A DNA stretch of 64,000 bases from Rhizobium croatiense (GTDB lineage Bacteria > Pseudomonadota > Alphaproteobacteria > Rhizobiales > Rhizobiaceae). Below the pieces are notes generated by a model. It ran no database searches. It was not told the DNA's origin and worked only from the letters and a program-made list of their open reading frames with translations. The translations under genes and the position numbers were made by a program. The stretch is from NCBI RefSeq assembly GCF_019793465.1, contig NZ_JAILYJ010000002.1:372001-436000 (forward strand), written 5' to 3'. Below, piece by piece: positions 16,016 through 24,364 of this stretch (position 1 is the first letter of the stretch; the number at the start of each line of letters is the position of its first letter).

Positions 16016-16378
16016 AGCGAGTCGCACCTCCCGGCCCTCCGGGCTGCAGAAGACATGTTCCTCTCCCCATGCGGCCAGCGCAAGGATGACGGGTTTCAGC
16101 GTCGTGCCAAGCGGCGTCATCTTATATTCGACGCGTGGCGGCACGACCGGGTAGACGGTGCGCGACACCAGGCCTGACTTTTCCAATTCCCGCAACTGCT
16201 TGGTCAGCATGCGTTGTGTCACGGTCGGCAGCTTTCGGCGCAACTCGTTGAACCGCAGGGTGCCCTGCATCAGGTGAAAAAGAATCACGCCCTTCCATTT
16301 GCCGTCGAGAAAACTCAGCGTCGCCTCAACCGGACAGCCCGGGAAATTCTTGACAAGCTTGGCGCGGGGCAGCGACAT
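15974..16378 (-). CDS. HxlR-family transcriptional regulator
   Basis: The 134-residue winged-helix protein has the HxlR pattern: a cysteine near the start (PGCPVEATLSFLDGKWKGVI), LRFNELRRKLPTVTQRMLT as the recognition part, and the wing RTVYPVVPPRVEYKMTPLG. ATG 16378 gives the usual family length. HxlR proteins often sense reactive electrophiles or aldehydes through the conserved cysteine and control a divergent oxidoreductase, which fits the quinone-reductase-like gene starting at 16481 (inference). Confidence 0.88.
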   Translation of the reverse strand: MSLPRAKLVKNFPGCPVEATLSFLDGKWKGVILFHLMQGTLRFNELRRKLPTVTQRMLTKQLRELEKSGLVSRTVYPVVPPRVEYKMTPLGTTLKPVILALAAWGEEHVFCSPEGREVRLASEGFDAPTAALQA

Positions 16379-16480
16379 CGACAGTATCCTTTTTGGTACT
16401 ACGTACAGAATTTGTGCATTCTTGCGTTGCCTGAGCGTAATGCGCATCTAGCTTCCGTGCAATGAACACAGGAGCTTCCG

Positions 16481-17494
16481 ATGCGCGCCGTTGCTTACAA
16501 GACGCCCCAACCCATAACCTCGGACACTTCGTTGATCGATGTCGATCTGCCGATGCCCGAGGCCAGCGGCCACGATCTGCTCGTCGAAATCCGGGCGATC
16601 TCCGTCAATCCGGTCGATGTAAAGGTGCGCGCCCATTCCGCACCGCCGGCCGACCAGCTCAAAGTGCTCGGCTGGGATGCCGCCGGCACCGTCAGGGCCG
16701 TCGGCACCGATGTCACCTTGTTCAGGCCGGGCGACGAAGTCTTTTATTCCGGTGTGATCAGCCGCCCGGGCAGCAATGCCGAGTTCCATCTTGTCGACGA
16801 GCGCATCGTCGGCAGGAAACCGACGAGTCTCGATTTCGCGGCGGCAGCCGCCCTGCCGCTGACCTCGATCACCGCCTATGAGGCGCTTTTCGACCGGCTG
16901 AAAGTAATGGACCCGGTGGCGGGCGCGCCCCGCACGATCCTCATTATCGGCGGCGCCGGCGGCGTCGGCTCGATCGCCATCCAGATCGTCCGCGCGCTCA
17001 CTGATCTGACCGTTATCGCCACGGCGTCACGGCCGGAAACACAGGGCTGGGTAAAGGAACTCGGGGCGCATCACGTCGTCGATCACTCCAAGCCGATCGC
17101 CTCACAGGTGGCAGCGCTCGGCCTCGGCGCACCCGGCTTCATCTTTTCGACGACCAATACCGACAGCCATATCGGCGACATCGTCGAAGCGATCGCACCG
17201 CAGGGCCGTTTTGCGCTGATCGACGATCCGAAGGCGCTCGATATCGTGCCTTTCAAGCGCAAGGCTGTTTCCATCCATTGGGAGTTGATGTTCACCCGCC
17301 CGCTTTTCGGCACGCCCGACATGATCGAGCAGCACAAGCTGTTGAACAAGGTTTCCGAGCTCGTCGACGCCGGCAAAATCCGCACGACGCTTTCCGAGAT
17401 CGTCGGTCCGATCAACGCGGCCAACCTGAAGAAGGCGCATATGATGGTCGAAAGCGGCCGGATGAAGGGCAAGGCGGTGCTTGCCGGATTTTGA
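16481..17494 (+). CDS. Zinc-type alcohol dehydrogenase family / quinone oxidoreductase-like protein
   Basis: The 337-residue MDR-superfamily enzyme has a GroES-like N-terminal domain (SVNPVDVKVRA near residue 45; GWDAAGTVRAVG near 70) and a Rossmann NAD(P)H-binding domain with IIGGAGGVGSIAIQI near residue 150. The cysteine and histidine ligands of zinc-dependent dehydrogenases are not evident, so it is more likely an NAD(P)H:quinone or enal reductase. The gene faces HxlR across 102 bases, and this pairing usually means HxlR-regulated detoxification. Confidence 0.85.
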   Translation: MRAVAYKTPQPITSDTSLIDVDLPMPEASGHDLLVEIRAISVNPVDVKVRAHSAPPADQLKVLGWDAAGTVRAVGTDVTLFRPGDEVFYSGVISRPGSNAEFHLVDERIVGRKPTSLDFAAAAALPLTSITAYEALFDRLKVMDPVAGAPRTILIIGGAGGVGSIAIQIVRALTDLTVIATASRPETQGWVKELGAHHVVDHSKPIASQVAALGLGAPGFIFSTTNTDSHIGDIVEAIAPQGRFALIDDPKALDIVPFKRKAVSIHWELMFTRPLFGTPDMIEQHKLLNKVSELVDAGKIRTTLSEIVGPINAANLKKAHMMVESGRMKGKAVLAGF

Positions 17495-17751
17495 CGGCAC
17501 GCCTAACTTCTCGTAAGGGGCTGTAAGACGCAATCAAGGAACATTGGGTGTCGCATCGCGCGGGGTGCGACATTCTGGCGTTAAGCATTTCTCCCGCTTG
17601 ACTTATTCCGCGTTTGGGACCACCTAGCATGACACGTGGATGACACCTGTCTTCCACGGATTTCAACGGAGCCATCACTCAGATGCCAAGCGACAGTAGC
17701 AGTCGATTGCCCTTGCCGTACGCGGCCCTCGTGCGCTGACCGACTCCTGTC

Positions 17752-17797
17752 GGCTCGCCCGTCGGGACGCTACGGCGGATCGACGGAAAGGCGAGCC
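17752..17797 (+). promoter_or_regulatory. Structured 5' leader hairpin covering the mgtE ribosome-binding site
   Basis: GGCTCGCC (17752-17759) pairs perfectly with GGCGAGCC (17790-17797), and CGTCG (17760-17764) pairs with CGACG (17781-17785), leaving GAAA as an internal loop. The only ribosome-binding-like sequence of mgtE (AAAGGCGAG) lies in the 3' arm, four bases before ATG 17801. Opening this stem could control MgtE synthesis. The 306-base gap upstream of mgtE holds no other recognisable gene, and the consensus M-box magnesium riboswitch is not seen. Confidence 0.5.
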
Positions 17798-17800
17798 TCA

Positions 17801-19174
17801 ATGAATATCAATCGCTTCCCTCTTCGGGCAGGCCATGCCGCCCGTGCCTTCATCAACAACAGCCGCGGTGCAACGATCGCCGAGCGCGTCGACGCGTTGA
17901 ACGCACTCACCGTCCAGGATGCCGGCCGCGTGCTGACCGGCATGCCGCTCGACTATGCCGTCAACATTCTCGACCGGCCGGAGCTTCGCAACGCGGCGCA
18001 GATCCTGGCGCTGCTGAGCGCCGAGGATGCCGCACGGCTGCTGCACGGCATGTCCAACGACCGCGTCGCCGACGTGCTGCTCGAACTCGACGGCGAGACC
18101 CGCGCCCGGCTGTTCGCCAGCCTCGACGAGCCGGTGCGCATCGCCATCCAGCACCTGATGGGCTATCCGCCGCGCACCGCCGGCGGCATCATGACGACGG
18201 AGTTCGTCAGCGTGCCTGACAGCTGGACCGTTGGCCAGACGCTCGACCATGTGCGCCAGGTCGAACGTTCGCGCGAGACCGTCTACGCCATTTATGTGCT
18301 CGACGAGGCAAGCCATGCCCTCATGCATGTGGTGACGCTGCGCCGCCTGATCACCGGCGAGCCCGGTGCTTCCATTCTTACGGTGGCGCAGAAGGGCGTT
18401 CCGGTTGCGGCCGATCCGTTGATGAAGCAGGAGGATGTCGCCCGGCTGATCCGCAAGCACGATCTGCTCGCTTTGCCTGTGACCGACGAACATGGGCGGA
18501 TGCTCGGCATCGTCACCGTCGACGACGTGATCGATACGATGATCGCCGATACGACGGAAGCGGCCCAGAAGTTCGGCGGCATGGAGGCGCTCGGCCAGCC
18601 CTATATGAAGATCGGCTTCGCCGGCATGATCCGCAAGCGCGCCGGCTGGCTTGCCGCACTCTTCCTCGGCGAAATGCTGACGGCAAGCGCCATGCAGCAT
18701 TTCGAGGGCGAGCTGGAAAAGGCCGTGGTGCTGACTCTGTTCATCCCGCTGATCATGAGCTCGGGCGGCAATTCCGGGTCGCAGGCGACATCGCTGATCA
18801 TCCGGGCCTTGGCGCTCGGCGAGCTGAAGCTTTCGGACTGGTGGAAGGTGCTCTTCCGCGAACTGCCGACCGGCATCGTGCTCGGCGCGATCCTCGGCCT
18901 CGTCGGCTTCATCCGCATCGTCTTCTGGCAGACCGCCGGGCTCTACGACTACGGCCCGCACTGGCAGATGGTGGCCATCACGGTGTTTGCCGCTCTGATC
19001 GGGATCGTCACCTTCGGCTCGATCTGCGGCTCGATGCTGCCCTTCGTGCTGCAGAAGCTGCGGCTCGATCCGGCCAGCGCCTCGGCCCCCTTCGTCGCCA
19101 CGCTGGTCGACGTCACCGGGCTCGTCATCTACTTCTCGGTGGCGCTGCTCATCCTCAGCGGGACGCTGCTGTAG
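17801..19174 (+). CDS. mgtE: MgtE-type magnesium transporter
   Basis: The 457-residue protein has the MgtE order: an N-terminal helical domain (about 20-120), two CBS domains (about 125-245, with MTTEFVSVPDSW and GIVTVDDVIDTM), a connecting helix and a five-helix membrane domain (about 285-457) with SSGGNSGSQATSLIIRALAL, the conserved pore region. It imports Mg2+ and closes when the cytosolic domains bind Mg2+. ATG 17801 is used because the N-terminal domain starts normally from it; a longer in-frame reading from 17636 would include the leader hairpin. No regulator is adjacent, so control may lie in the leader. Confidence 0.9.
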   Translation: MNINRFPLRAGHAARAFINNSRGATIAERVDALNALTVQDAGRVLTGMPLDYAVNILDRPELRNAAQILALLSAEDAARLLHGMSNDRVADVLLELDGETRARLFASLDEPVRIAIQHLMGYPPRTAGGIMTTEFVSVPDSWTVGQTLDHVRQVERSRETVYAIYVLDEASHALMHVVTLRRLITGEPGASILTVAQKGVPVAADPLMKQEDVARLIRKHDLLALPVTDEHGRMLGIVTVDDVIDTMIADTTEAAQKFGGMEALGQPYMKIGFAGMIRKRAGWLAALFLGEMLTASAMQHFEGELEKAVVLTLFIPLIMSSGGNSGSQATSLIIRALALGELKLSDWWKVLFRELPTGIVLGAILGLVGFIRIVFWQTAGLYDYGPHWQMVAITVFAALIGIVTFGSICGSMLPFVLQKLRLDPASASAPFVATLVDVTGLVIYFSVALLILSGTLL

Positions 19175-19186
19175 CGCCTGGGATTT

Positions 19187-19263
19187 GCCCCTCACCCTAG
19201 CCCTCTCCTTGTCAAACGGGGAGAGGGGACGTGCCCTGCGAGAGCGGAGCGAGGGACGGAGAG
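19187..19263. repeat. Intergenic palindromic repeat (CCCTCACCC/GGGGAGAGGGG family)
   Basis: CCCTCTCC (19201-19208) and GGAGAGGG (19220-19227) form a hairpin inside a stretch that begins TTTGCCCCTCACCCTAG and continues into a second G-rich half. Sequences of this composition recur between genes in Rhizobium and related bacteria. Located between mgtE and the convergent Lrp gene, it could also help end transcription from both. Confidence 0.65.
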
Positions 19264-19296
19264 GCTGCGGCGGGCTCCGAGCACTAGGCCGAGAAA

Positions 19297-19776
19297 TCAT
19301 TTTCCCTCGGGCAGCTTCAGCGGCCCGTGCGTCTTGATGCTGCGGATGGCGAAGTTCGACCGGATGTCGCTGACGTTCGGCAGCGTCAGCAGCGTCTCCG
19401 TTAGCAGCCGCTCATAGGCGGCGAGATCCTCCACCACCACTTCGGCGAGGAAATCGGCCGTTCCCGAGATCAGGAAGCAGGAGACGATCTCGGGGATGGC
19501 AAGCAGCGCCTTCTGCTGCGCCTCGGAATTCTCGCGGCTGTGGTGGACGACCTTGAATTCGACGAAGACCGTCAGGCCGAGACCGACTTCCTTGCGGTCG
19601 ATATCGGCGGTGTAACCGCGGATGATGCCGGAGCGTTCGAGATTGCGGATGCGGCGCAGGCAGGGCGACGGGGAAAGATTGACCTTCTCGGCGATCTCGA
19701 CATTGGTGGCACGCGCATCCTCCTGCAGGCATTTCAGGATGGCGATATCGAATTTATCGAGATTTGGCATTTTCAT
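19297..19776 (-). CDS. Lrp/AsnC-family transcriptional regulator
   Basis: The 159-residue protein has an N-terminal HTH (DIAILKCLQEDARATNVEIA and NLSPSPCLRRIRNLE, residues about 8-50) and a RAM/ACT ligand-binding domain (about 70-150). It probably senses an amino acid and controls itself and the divergent EamA transporter (start 19916), an arrangement common for amino-acid exporters. The start is placed at the ATG at 19776; other in-frame ATGs lie 3 and 10 codons upstream and one lies 2 codons inside. Confidence 0.88.
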   Translation of the reverse strand: MKMPNLDKFDIAILKCLQEDARATNVEIAEKVNLSPSPCLRRIRNLERSGIIRGYTADIDRKEVGLGLTVFVEFKVVHHSRENSEAQQKALLAIPEIVSCFLISGTADFLAEVVVEDLAAYERLLTETLLTLPNVSDIRSNFAIRSIKTHGPLKLPEGK

Positions 19777-19800
19777 AATATCCATTGGCATCATTTGGCA
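19764..19800. promoter_or_regulatory. Phased TTGGCA repeats at the lrp-like start
   Basis: TTGGCA occurs at 19764-19769, 19785-19790 and 19795-19800, so the copies are spaced 21 and 10 bases apart and face the same side of the helix. They straddle the start of the Lrp/AsnC gene and lie upstream of the divergent transporter. Phased binding is typical of Lrp-family octamers, so these are candidate autoregulatory sites. Confidence 0.35.
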
Positions 19801-19915
19801 GAAGATTGCGTATAGCACGAATTTCCAGCCACAGATAGCAAGGACATGCCCCGGCATCTGGCGTTAATCTTTCCTTCAACCGGACAGGATCCGGACGGAG
19901 GAAAGGATTAGGACG

Positions 19916-20821
19916 ATGAGCACGATCGCATTTTCAAACGACAAATTGCCTTCGCAGTCCCTCGGTTATGCCGCCGGCACGATTACCGTGCTGATCTGGG
20001 CGACCTGGTTTCTGGCGACACGCCACAGCGCCGCGACCTCGCTCGGCCCAGTCGATATCGGCCTCATCCGCTTCGGCATTCCGGCGCTCGTGCTTTCGCC
20101 CGTCTGGCTTCGGATCGGCCTGCTGCCGAAGGGGCTGCCGCTGCATGTGCTGACGATCATGGTCGCCGGCTGCGGCGCAATCTTCTTCCTGGTGACGACC
20201 CTTGCCATTCACTCCACGCCGGCCGCCTCTTCGGGCATCCTGCTCGGCGGCTCGATGCCGCTTGCCACGGCATTGATCGGCATTCTGCTGTTTCGGGAGC
20301 GGCCCGATGTCACGCGCATCGCCGGGCTGCTGGCGATCGTCGGCGGTGTTCTCATCCTGCTCGCCCGCAGCCTTGGCGATGCCTCCCTGCCCTGGACGAG
20401 CTTTGTCCTGCTGCCGGCTGGCGCCGTGCTCTGGGCAAGCTATACGCATGCTTTCCGCCGCTCGGGCCTGACCGCCATTCAGGCCAGCGCGTTGATTGCC
20501 GTCTGGTCTTTCCTGATCATGGCTGTGCTGGCCCTCGTCTTCGGCATCTCACTGCCGCAAGCGACGCTTCCCGAAATTGGCCTGCAGGTGTTGAGCCAGG
20601 GCATTCTTTCCGGTCTCGTCGCCATGGTCGCCTATGGCACGGCCGTCCGCACCCTCGGCGGAACGCAGGCCGCCGCCTTCACGGCGCTGACGCCGGTTCT
20701 GGCGACGCTCGGGGGCGGCTTCCTGCTCCGCGAAACGGTCGGCACAGCCGAAATCAGCGCCGCCGTCATCACCGGCATCGGCGTGGCGCTCTCGACGGGG
20801 ATTGCCGCACGCCGCCGCTGA
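19916..20821 (+). CDS. EamA/DMT-family transporter (RhaT-like)
   Basis: The 301-residue membrane protein has ten hydrophobic helices in two EamA repeats (about 18-145 and 155-300), with LGPVDIGLIRFGIPALVL in the first and GGTQAAAFTALTPVLATLGG in the second. DMT proteins usually export amino acids or other metabolites. It lies divergent to an Lrp/AsnC regulator, suggesting amino-acid-responsive export. A strong terminator follows at 20847-20881. Confidence 0.85.
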   Translation: MSTIAFSNDKLPSQSLGYAAGTITVLIWATWFLATRHSAATSLGPVDIGLIRFGIPALVLSPVWLRIGLLPKGLPLHVLTIMVAGCGAIFFLVTTLAIHSTPAASSGILLGGSMPLATALIGILLFRERPDVTRIAGLLAIVGGVLILLARSLGDASLPWTSFVLLPAGAVLWASYTHAFRRSGLTAIQASALIAVWSFLIMAVLALVFGISLPQATLPEIGLQVLSQGILSGLVAMVAYGTAVRTLGGTQAAAFTALTPVLATLGGGFLLRETVGTAEISAAVITGIGVALSTGIAARRR

Positions 20822-20846
20822 CGCGCCAACGTCGGCGCCAAGCCAA

Positions 20847-20881
20847 AAGCCGCCGGCAGCCAGGACTGCGGCGGCTTTTTT
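20847..20881 (+). terminator. Rho-independent terminator after the EamA gene
   Basis: AAGCCGCC-GCAG pairs with CTGC-GGCGGCTT (one bulged base), followed by six T at 20876-20881. It lies 26 bases after the EamA stop. The convergent L,D-transpeptidase gene ends 21 bases further on, so the reverse orientation may also be used. Confidence 0.8.
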
Positions 20882-20901
20882 GATGGGTCCGCTTTAGCCG
20901 C

Positions 20902-21516
20902 TCAAGCCTGGATGACGACAACCCTGGCGCCGACTTCGACGCGGCTATAGAGGTCGATCACGTCATGATTCATCATGCGGATACAGCCGCTCGACATCGC
21001 CAGCCCAATCGATTCCGGCTGGTTGGTGCCATGGATGCGGAAATGGGTATCGTTGCCGCCGCGATAGAGATACATCGCCCGCGCGCCGAGCGGGTTGTTC
21101 GGGCCGCCCGGCATGCCGCCGGCAAGCCGGCGGTAGCGCTCCTCACGGCGCTGCATGTTTTCCGTGGGGGTCCAGCTCGGCCATTCGGCCTTGCGGCCGA
21201 TATAGGCATTGCCGGCAAATGCCAGCCCTTCGCGGCCGACACCGACGCCATAGCGCATCGCCCTGTTGTCACCGAGAACGTAGTAGGCGCGACGCGCGGG
21301 TGTGTCGATGACGATCGTGCCCGGCGCGTGAGAGCTTTCGTAAGCCACCTCCTGGCGGCGCAGCTCCGGCTTGATCTTGTCGATCGGCACCTGCTTCAGC
21401 GGAAATTTTTCGTCCGGAAGCGCAGCGTAATTCGTCTGGCTGTTGAGACCGGTCGAAGAGCAGCCGGCAACAAAGAGCGGCAGAGCGATCAGAAAGCCGC
21501 GACGGGAGATCGTCAT
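20902..21516 (-). CDS. L,D-transpeptidase (YkuD/ErfK family), lipoprotein-type
   Basis: The 204-residue exported protein begins with MTISRRGFL and a hydrophobic stretch ending VAGC (Cys19), so it is probably a lipoprotein; the Arg-Arg could also favour Tat export. The YkuD domain spans about 65-204 with the active-site motif H162-G-T-N and S-S-G-C178-I-R180. Such enzymes form 3-3 crosslinks in peptidoglycan or attach proteins to it. The GGPNNPLGARAMYLY segment before the catalytic histidine is typical. The gene stands alone, between convergent and divergent neighbours. Confidence 0.9.
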   Translation of the reverse strand: MTISRRGFLIALPLFVAGCSSTGLNSQTNYAALPDEKFPLKQVPIDKIKPELRRQEVAYESSHAPGTIVIDTPARRAYYVLGDNRAMRYGVGVGREGLAFAGNAYIGRKAEWPSWTPTENMQRREERYRRLAGGMPGGPNNPLGARAMYLYRGGNDTHFRIHGTNQPESIGLAMSSGCIRMMNHDVIDLYSRVEVGARVVVIQA

Positions 21517-21652
21517 GAATGTGTCCTTAGTGCGTCAACACGATGTCGCAAGCTAAGGAAATTATGGTTAATGAATCGCTAAGGACGGCCGTGGGAATAT
21601 GATCACGAAGGCGTCAGCGGGTGAAATTGCCGGCCGCAGCCGGCAATCGCCC

Positions 21653-23317
21653 TCACATATTCGGATAGACCGGTCCCTCGCCGCCCTGCGGCGGCACCCA
21701 GTTGATGTTCTGGTTGGGATCCTTGATGTCGCAGGTCTTGCAGTGCACGCAGTTCTGGGCGTTGATGACGAAGGCCTTGTCGCCATCCTTCTCCACCCAT
21801 TCATAGACGCCGGCCGGACAGTAACGGGTCGACGGGCCGGCATAGATGCCGAGCTCGGAGCTCTTCTGCAGCGCCATGTCCTTGACCTGCAGGTGCACCG
21901 GCTGGTCTTCCTCGTGATTGGTGTTCGACAGGAACACCGAGGACAGACGGTCGAAGGTCAGCACACCATCCGGCTTCGGATAGGCGATCGGCTTGTGCTG
22001 CGAGGCCGGCTCCAGCGACTGCGCATCGGTCTTGCCGTGTTTCAGCGTGCCGAAGAAGGAAAAGCCGAACAGCGTATTGGTCCACATGTCGAGGCCGCCG
22101 AGTGCCACGCCGAGGGCGGTGCCGAACTTCGACCACAGTGGCTTGACGTTGCGGACCCGCTTGAGATCGCGGCCGATGTCGCCCTGGCGCCAGTCGTTCT
22201 CGATCTCGACGACTTCGTCATGGCTGCGGCCTGATACAATCGCCGCCGCCAGCTTCTCGGCCGCCAGCATGCCCGACAGCACCGCATTGTGGCTGCCCTT
22301 GATGCGCGGCACGTTGACGAGACCGGCCGAACAGCCGATCAGCGCTCCGCCGGGGAAGGAGAGCTTCGGCACCGACTGGTAACCGCCTTCGGTGATGGCG
22401 CGCGCCCCATAGGAGAGCCGCTTGCCGCCCTCGAAAGTGCCGCGGATCGCCGGATGGGTCTTGAAGCGCTGGAACTCCTCGAACGGGTAGAGATAGGGGT
22501 TCTTGTAATTGAGGTGAACGACGAAGCCGACCGCCACCAGATTGTCCTCGAGGTGATAGAGGAAGGAGCCGCCGCCGGTCTTCATGCCGAGCGGCCAGCC
22601 GAAGGAGTGCTGCACCAGGCCCTGTTTGTGGTGCTCCGCTTTAACCTGCCAGAGCTCTTTGATGCCGATGCCGAATTTCTGCGGCTCGCGATCCTTCTGC
22701 AGGGCGAACTTGGCGATCAGCTGCTTGGCGAGCGAGCCGCGCACGCCCTCGCCGATCAGCGTGTATTTGCCGCGCAGCTCCATGCCGCGGGTATAGTTGG
22801 GACCCGGCTCGCCGTTCTTCTCGATGCCCATGTCGCCGGTGGCAACGCCGTTCACCGCGCCCTTGTCGTCGTAGAGCACCTCGGTTGCGGCAAAGCCCGG
22901 GTAGATCTCGACGCCGAGCTCCTCGGCCTTGCCGGCCAGCCAGCGACAGACATTGCCGAGCGAGACGATGTAGTTGCCGTGATTGTTCATCAGCGGCGGC
23001 ATCATGAAATTCGGCAGGCGGATCGAGCCGGCCGGGCCGAGCAGCAGAAACTGGTCGTCTGTCACCTCAGTTTTGAAGGGATGATCGGCCTCATCGCGCC
23101 AGCCGGGCAGCAGCCGATCGATGCCGATGGGATCGACGACGGCGCCCGAGAGAATATGGGCGCCGACCTCGGCCCCCTTCTCCAGCACGACGACCGACAA
23201 TTCCGGATTGACCTGCTTCAGCCGGATCGCCGCCGCAAGCCCGGCAGGGCCTGCTCCGACGATCACGACGTCGAATTCCATGCTCTCGCGCTCGGGCAGC
23301 TCAGTCGTCTCGGTCAT
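21653..23317 (-). CDS. Electron transfer flavoprotein-ubiquinone oxidoreductase
   Basis: The 554-residue enzyme has an N-terminal FAD-binding fold (DVVIVGAGPAGLAAAIRL near residue 16), a central ubiquinone-binding region, and a C-terminal 4Fe-4S ferredoxin-like domain with RYCPAGVYEW and NCVHCKTCDIKDPNQNI (four cysteines near 500-530). It passes electrons from reduced ETF (acyl-CoA and amino-acid dehydrogenases) to the ubiquinone pool at the inner membrane face. Length and motifs match the bacterial family. An ACGTTAACGT palindrome about 150 bases upstream may regulate it. Confidence 0.93.
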   Translation of the reverse strand: MTETTELPERESMEFDVVIVGAGPAGLAAAIRLKQVNPELSVVVLEKGAEVGAHILSGAVVDPIGIDRLLPGWRDEADHPFKTEVTDDQFLLLGPAGSIRLPNFMMPPLMNNHGNYIVSLGNVCRWLAGKAEELGVEIYPGFAATEVLYDDKGAVNGVATGDMGIEKNGEPGPNYTRGMELRGKYTLIGEGVRGSLAKQLIAKFALQKDREPQKFGIGIKELWQVKAEHHKQGLVQHSFGWPLGMKTGGGSFLYHLEDNLVAVGFVVHLNYKNPYLYPFEEFQRFKTHPAIRGTFEGGKRLSYGARAITEGGYQSVPKLSFPGGALIGCSAGLVNVPRIKGSHNAVLSGMLAAEKLAAAIVSGRSHDEVVEIENDWRQGDIGRDLKRVRNVKPLWSKFGTALGVALGGLDMWTNTLFGFSFFGTLKHGKTDAQSLEPASQHKPIAYPKPDGVLTFDRLSSVFLSNTNHEEDQPVHLQVKDMALQKSSELGIYAGPSTRYCPAGVYEWVEKDGDKAFVINAQNCVHCKTCDIKDPNQNINWVPPQGGEGPVYPNM

Positions 23318-23464
23318 TCATTCGTCTCCGCTTGGCCACCTGTGGCCATCATCCCATGGTCCCTGTCTTGTCAAAACGACGAAGCATTGTCGAGCCGGGA
23401 TGCGACAGCCAATCCTCAATTCGCACAATGATATTCAGCCGATCGAAAATTTATAATAACGCTT

Positions 23465-23474
23465 ACGTTAACGT
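23465..23474. promoter_or_regulatory. ACGTTAACGT palindromic operator candidate
   Basis: A perfect 10-base palindrome within TTACGTTAACGTCAA sits 148 bases upstream of the ETF-QO start and 91 bases upstream of the SDR start. From memory, palindromes of this kind are bound by LiuR-type MerR regulators of branched-chain amino-acid and fatty-acid catabolism, whose regulons can include ETF genes. No such regulator is encoded next to it. Confidence 0.45.
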
Positions 23475-23564
23475 CAATTGGGAAACCCCGGTCGGGTTAC
23501 CGCTCTCCCTTTCCTTTTTCGTCGCCTGCGCCTTATACATCGCTCGAAGACATCGGAGGATATC

Positions 23565-24353
23565 ATGGATCTCGGCATCAAGGGCAAAAGGGCACTCGTT
23601 CTCGCCTCCTCACGCGGGCTCGGCCTCGGCATTGGCGTGGCGTTGGCGCGGGAGGGCGCCAACGTGCTGCTCTGCGGGCGCAGCGGCGAGCAGCTCGAGG
23701 CCAATTGCAAGGCAATCAACAGCGAAGGCAATGGCCGGGCTGACTGGACCTGGGCCGACCTCGCAGACGAGCGCTTCGTCGAGACGGCGACGACGGCCGT
23801 AAAGGACAAGTTCGGCGGCCTCGATATCCTCGTCAACAATACCGGCGGACCGACGCCCGGCACGACCGAGGAGATGACGGCCGAAAAGCTCGAAGCCTAC
23901 TTCCTCTCCATGGTCGCCCGCGTGATCACCCTTACCAATGCACTGCTGCCTGATATGAAAGCGCAGGGCTGGGGCCGCATCCTGACGGTCGCCTCATCGG
24001 GCGTGATCGAACCGATCGCCAACCTGGCGCTGTCGAATACGCTGCGCCCGGCGCTTGCCGGCTGGAGCAAGACGCTTGCCGCCGAAGTGGCGAGCTTCGG
24101 CATCACCACCAACCTGCTCCTGCCCGGCAGTATTCTGACGGCGCGGCTCGACGATCTCGATGGCGCCGCAGCAAAGCGCACCGGCAAAAGCCTCGAGGAG
24201 ATCCGCGCCGACAAGGAGGCGCGCATTCCAGTCGGCCGCTACGGCCGGGTGGAGGAGTTTGCCGCAACGGCCGCCTTCCTCTGCAGCCAGCCGGCAAGCT
24301 ACATCACCGGCTCGCTCATCCGCTGCGACGGCGGCGCGGCGCGATCGGTCTAG
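23565..24353 (+). CDS. SDR-family oxidoreductase
   Basis: The 262-residue short-chain dehydrogenase/reductase has the cofactor motif ASSRGLGLGIG near residue 15, NNTGG near 90 and a C-terminal YITGSLIRCDGG tail. The usual catalytic Ser-Tyr-Lys triad is altered: after TVASSGVIEPIANLALSN the canonical YxxxK tyrosine and lysine are not visible, as in a subgroup of divergent SDRs. ATG 23565 follows GGAGG at a good distance. It lies divergent to ETF-QO, but no pathway can be assigned. Confidence 0.82.
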   Translation: MDLGIKGKRALVLASSRGLGLGIGVALAREGANVLLCGRSGEQLEANCKAINSEGNGRADWTWADLADERFVETATTAVKDKFGGLDILVNNTGGPTPGTTEEMTAEKLEAYFLSMVARVITLTNALLPDMKAQGWGRILTVASSGVIEPIANLALSNTLRPALAGWSKTLAAEVASFGITTNLLLPGSILTARLDDLDGAAAKRTGKSLEEIRADKEARIPVGRYGRVEEFAATAAFLCSQPASYITGSLIRCDGGAARSV

Positions 24354-24364
24354 TCAGAGGCTGC

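Noticed and set aside
17598..17630. Sigma-70 promoter TTGACT ... TAGCAT before mgtE
   Set aside because: The spacer would be 21 bases, too long for a confident call.
17495..17800. M-box magnesium riboswitch before mgtE
   Set aside because: The leader is structured, but I could not find the conserved M-box core; only a single long hairpin is supported.
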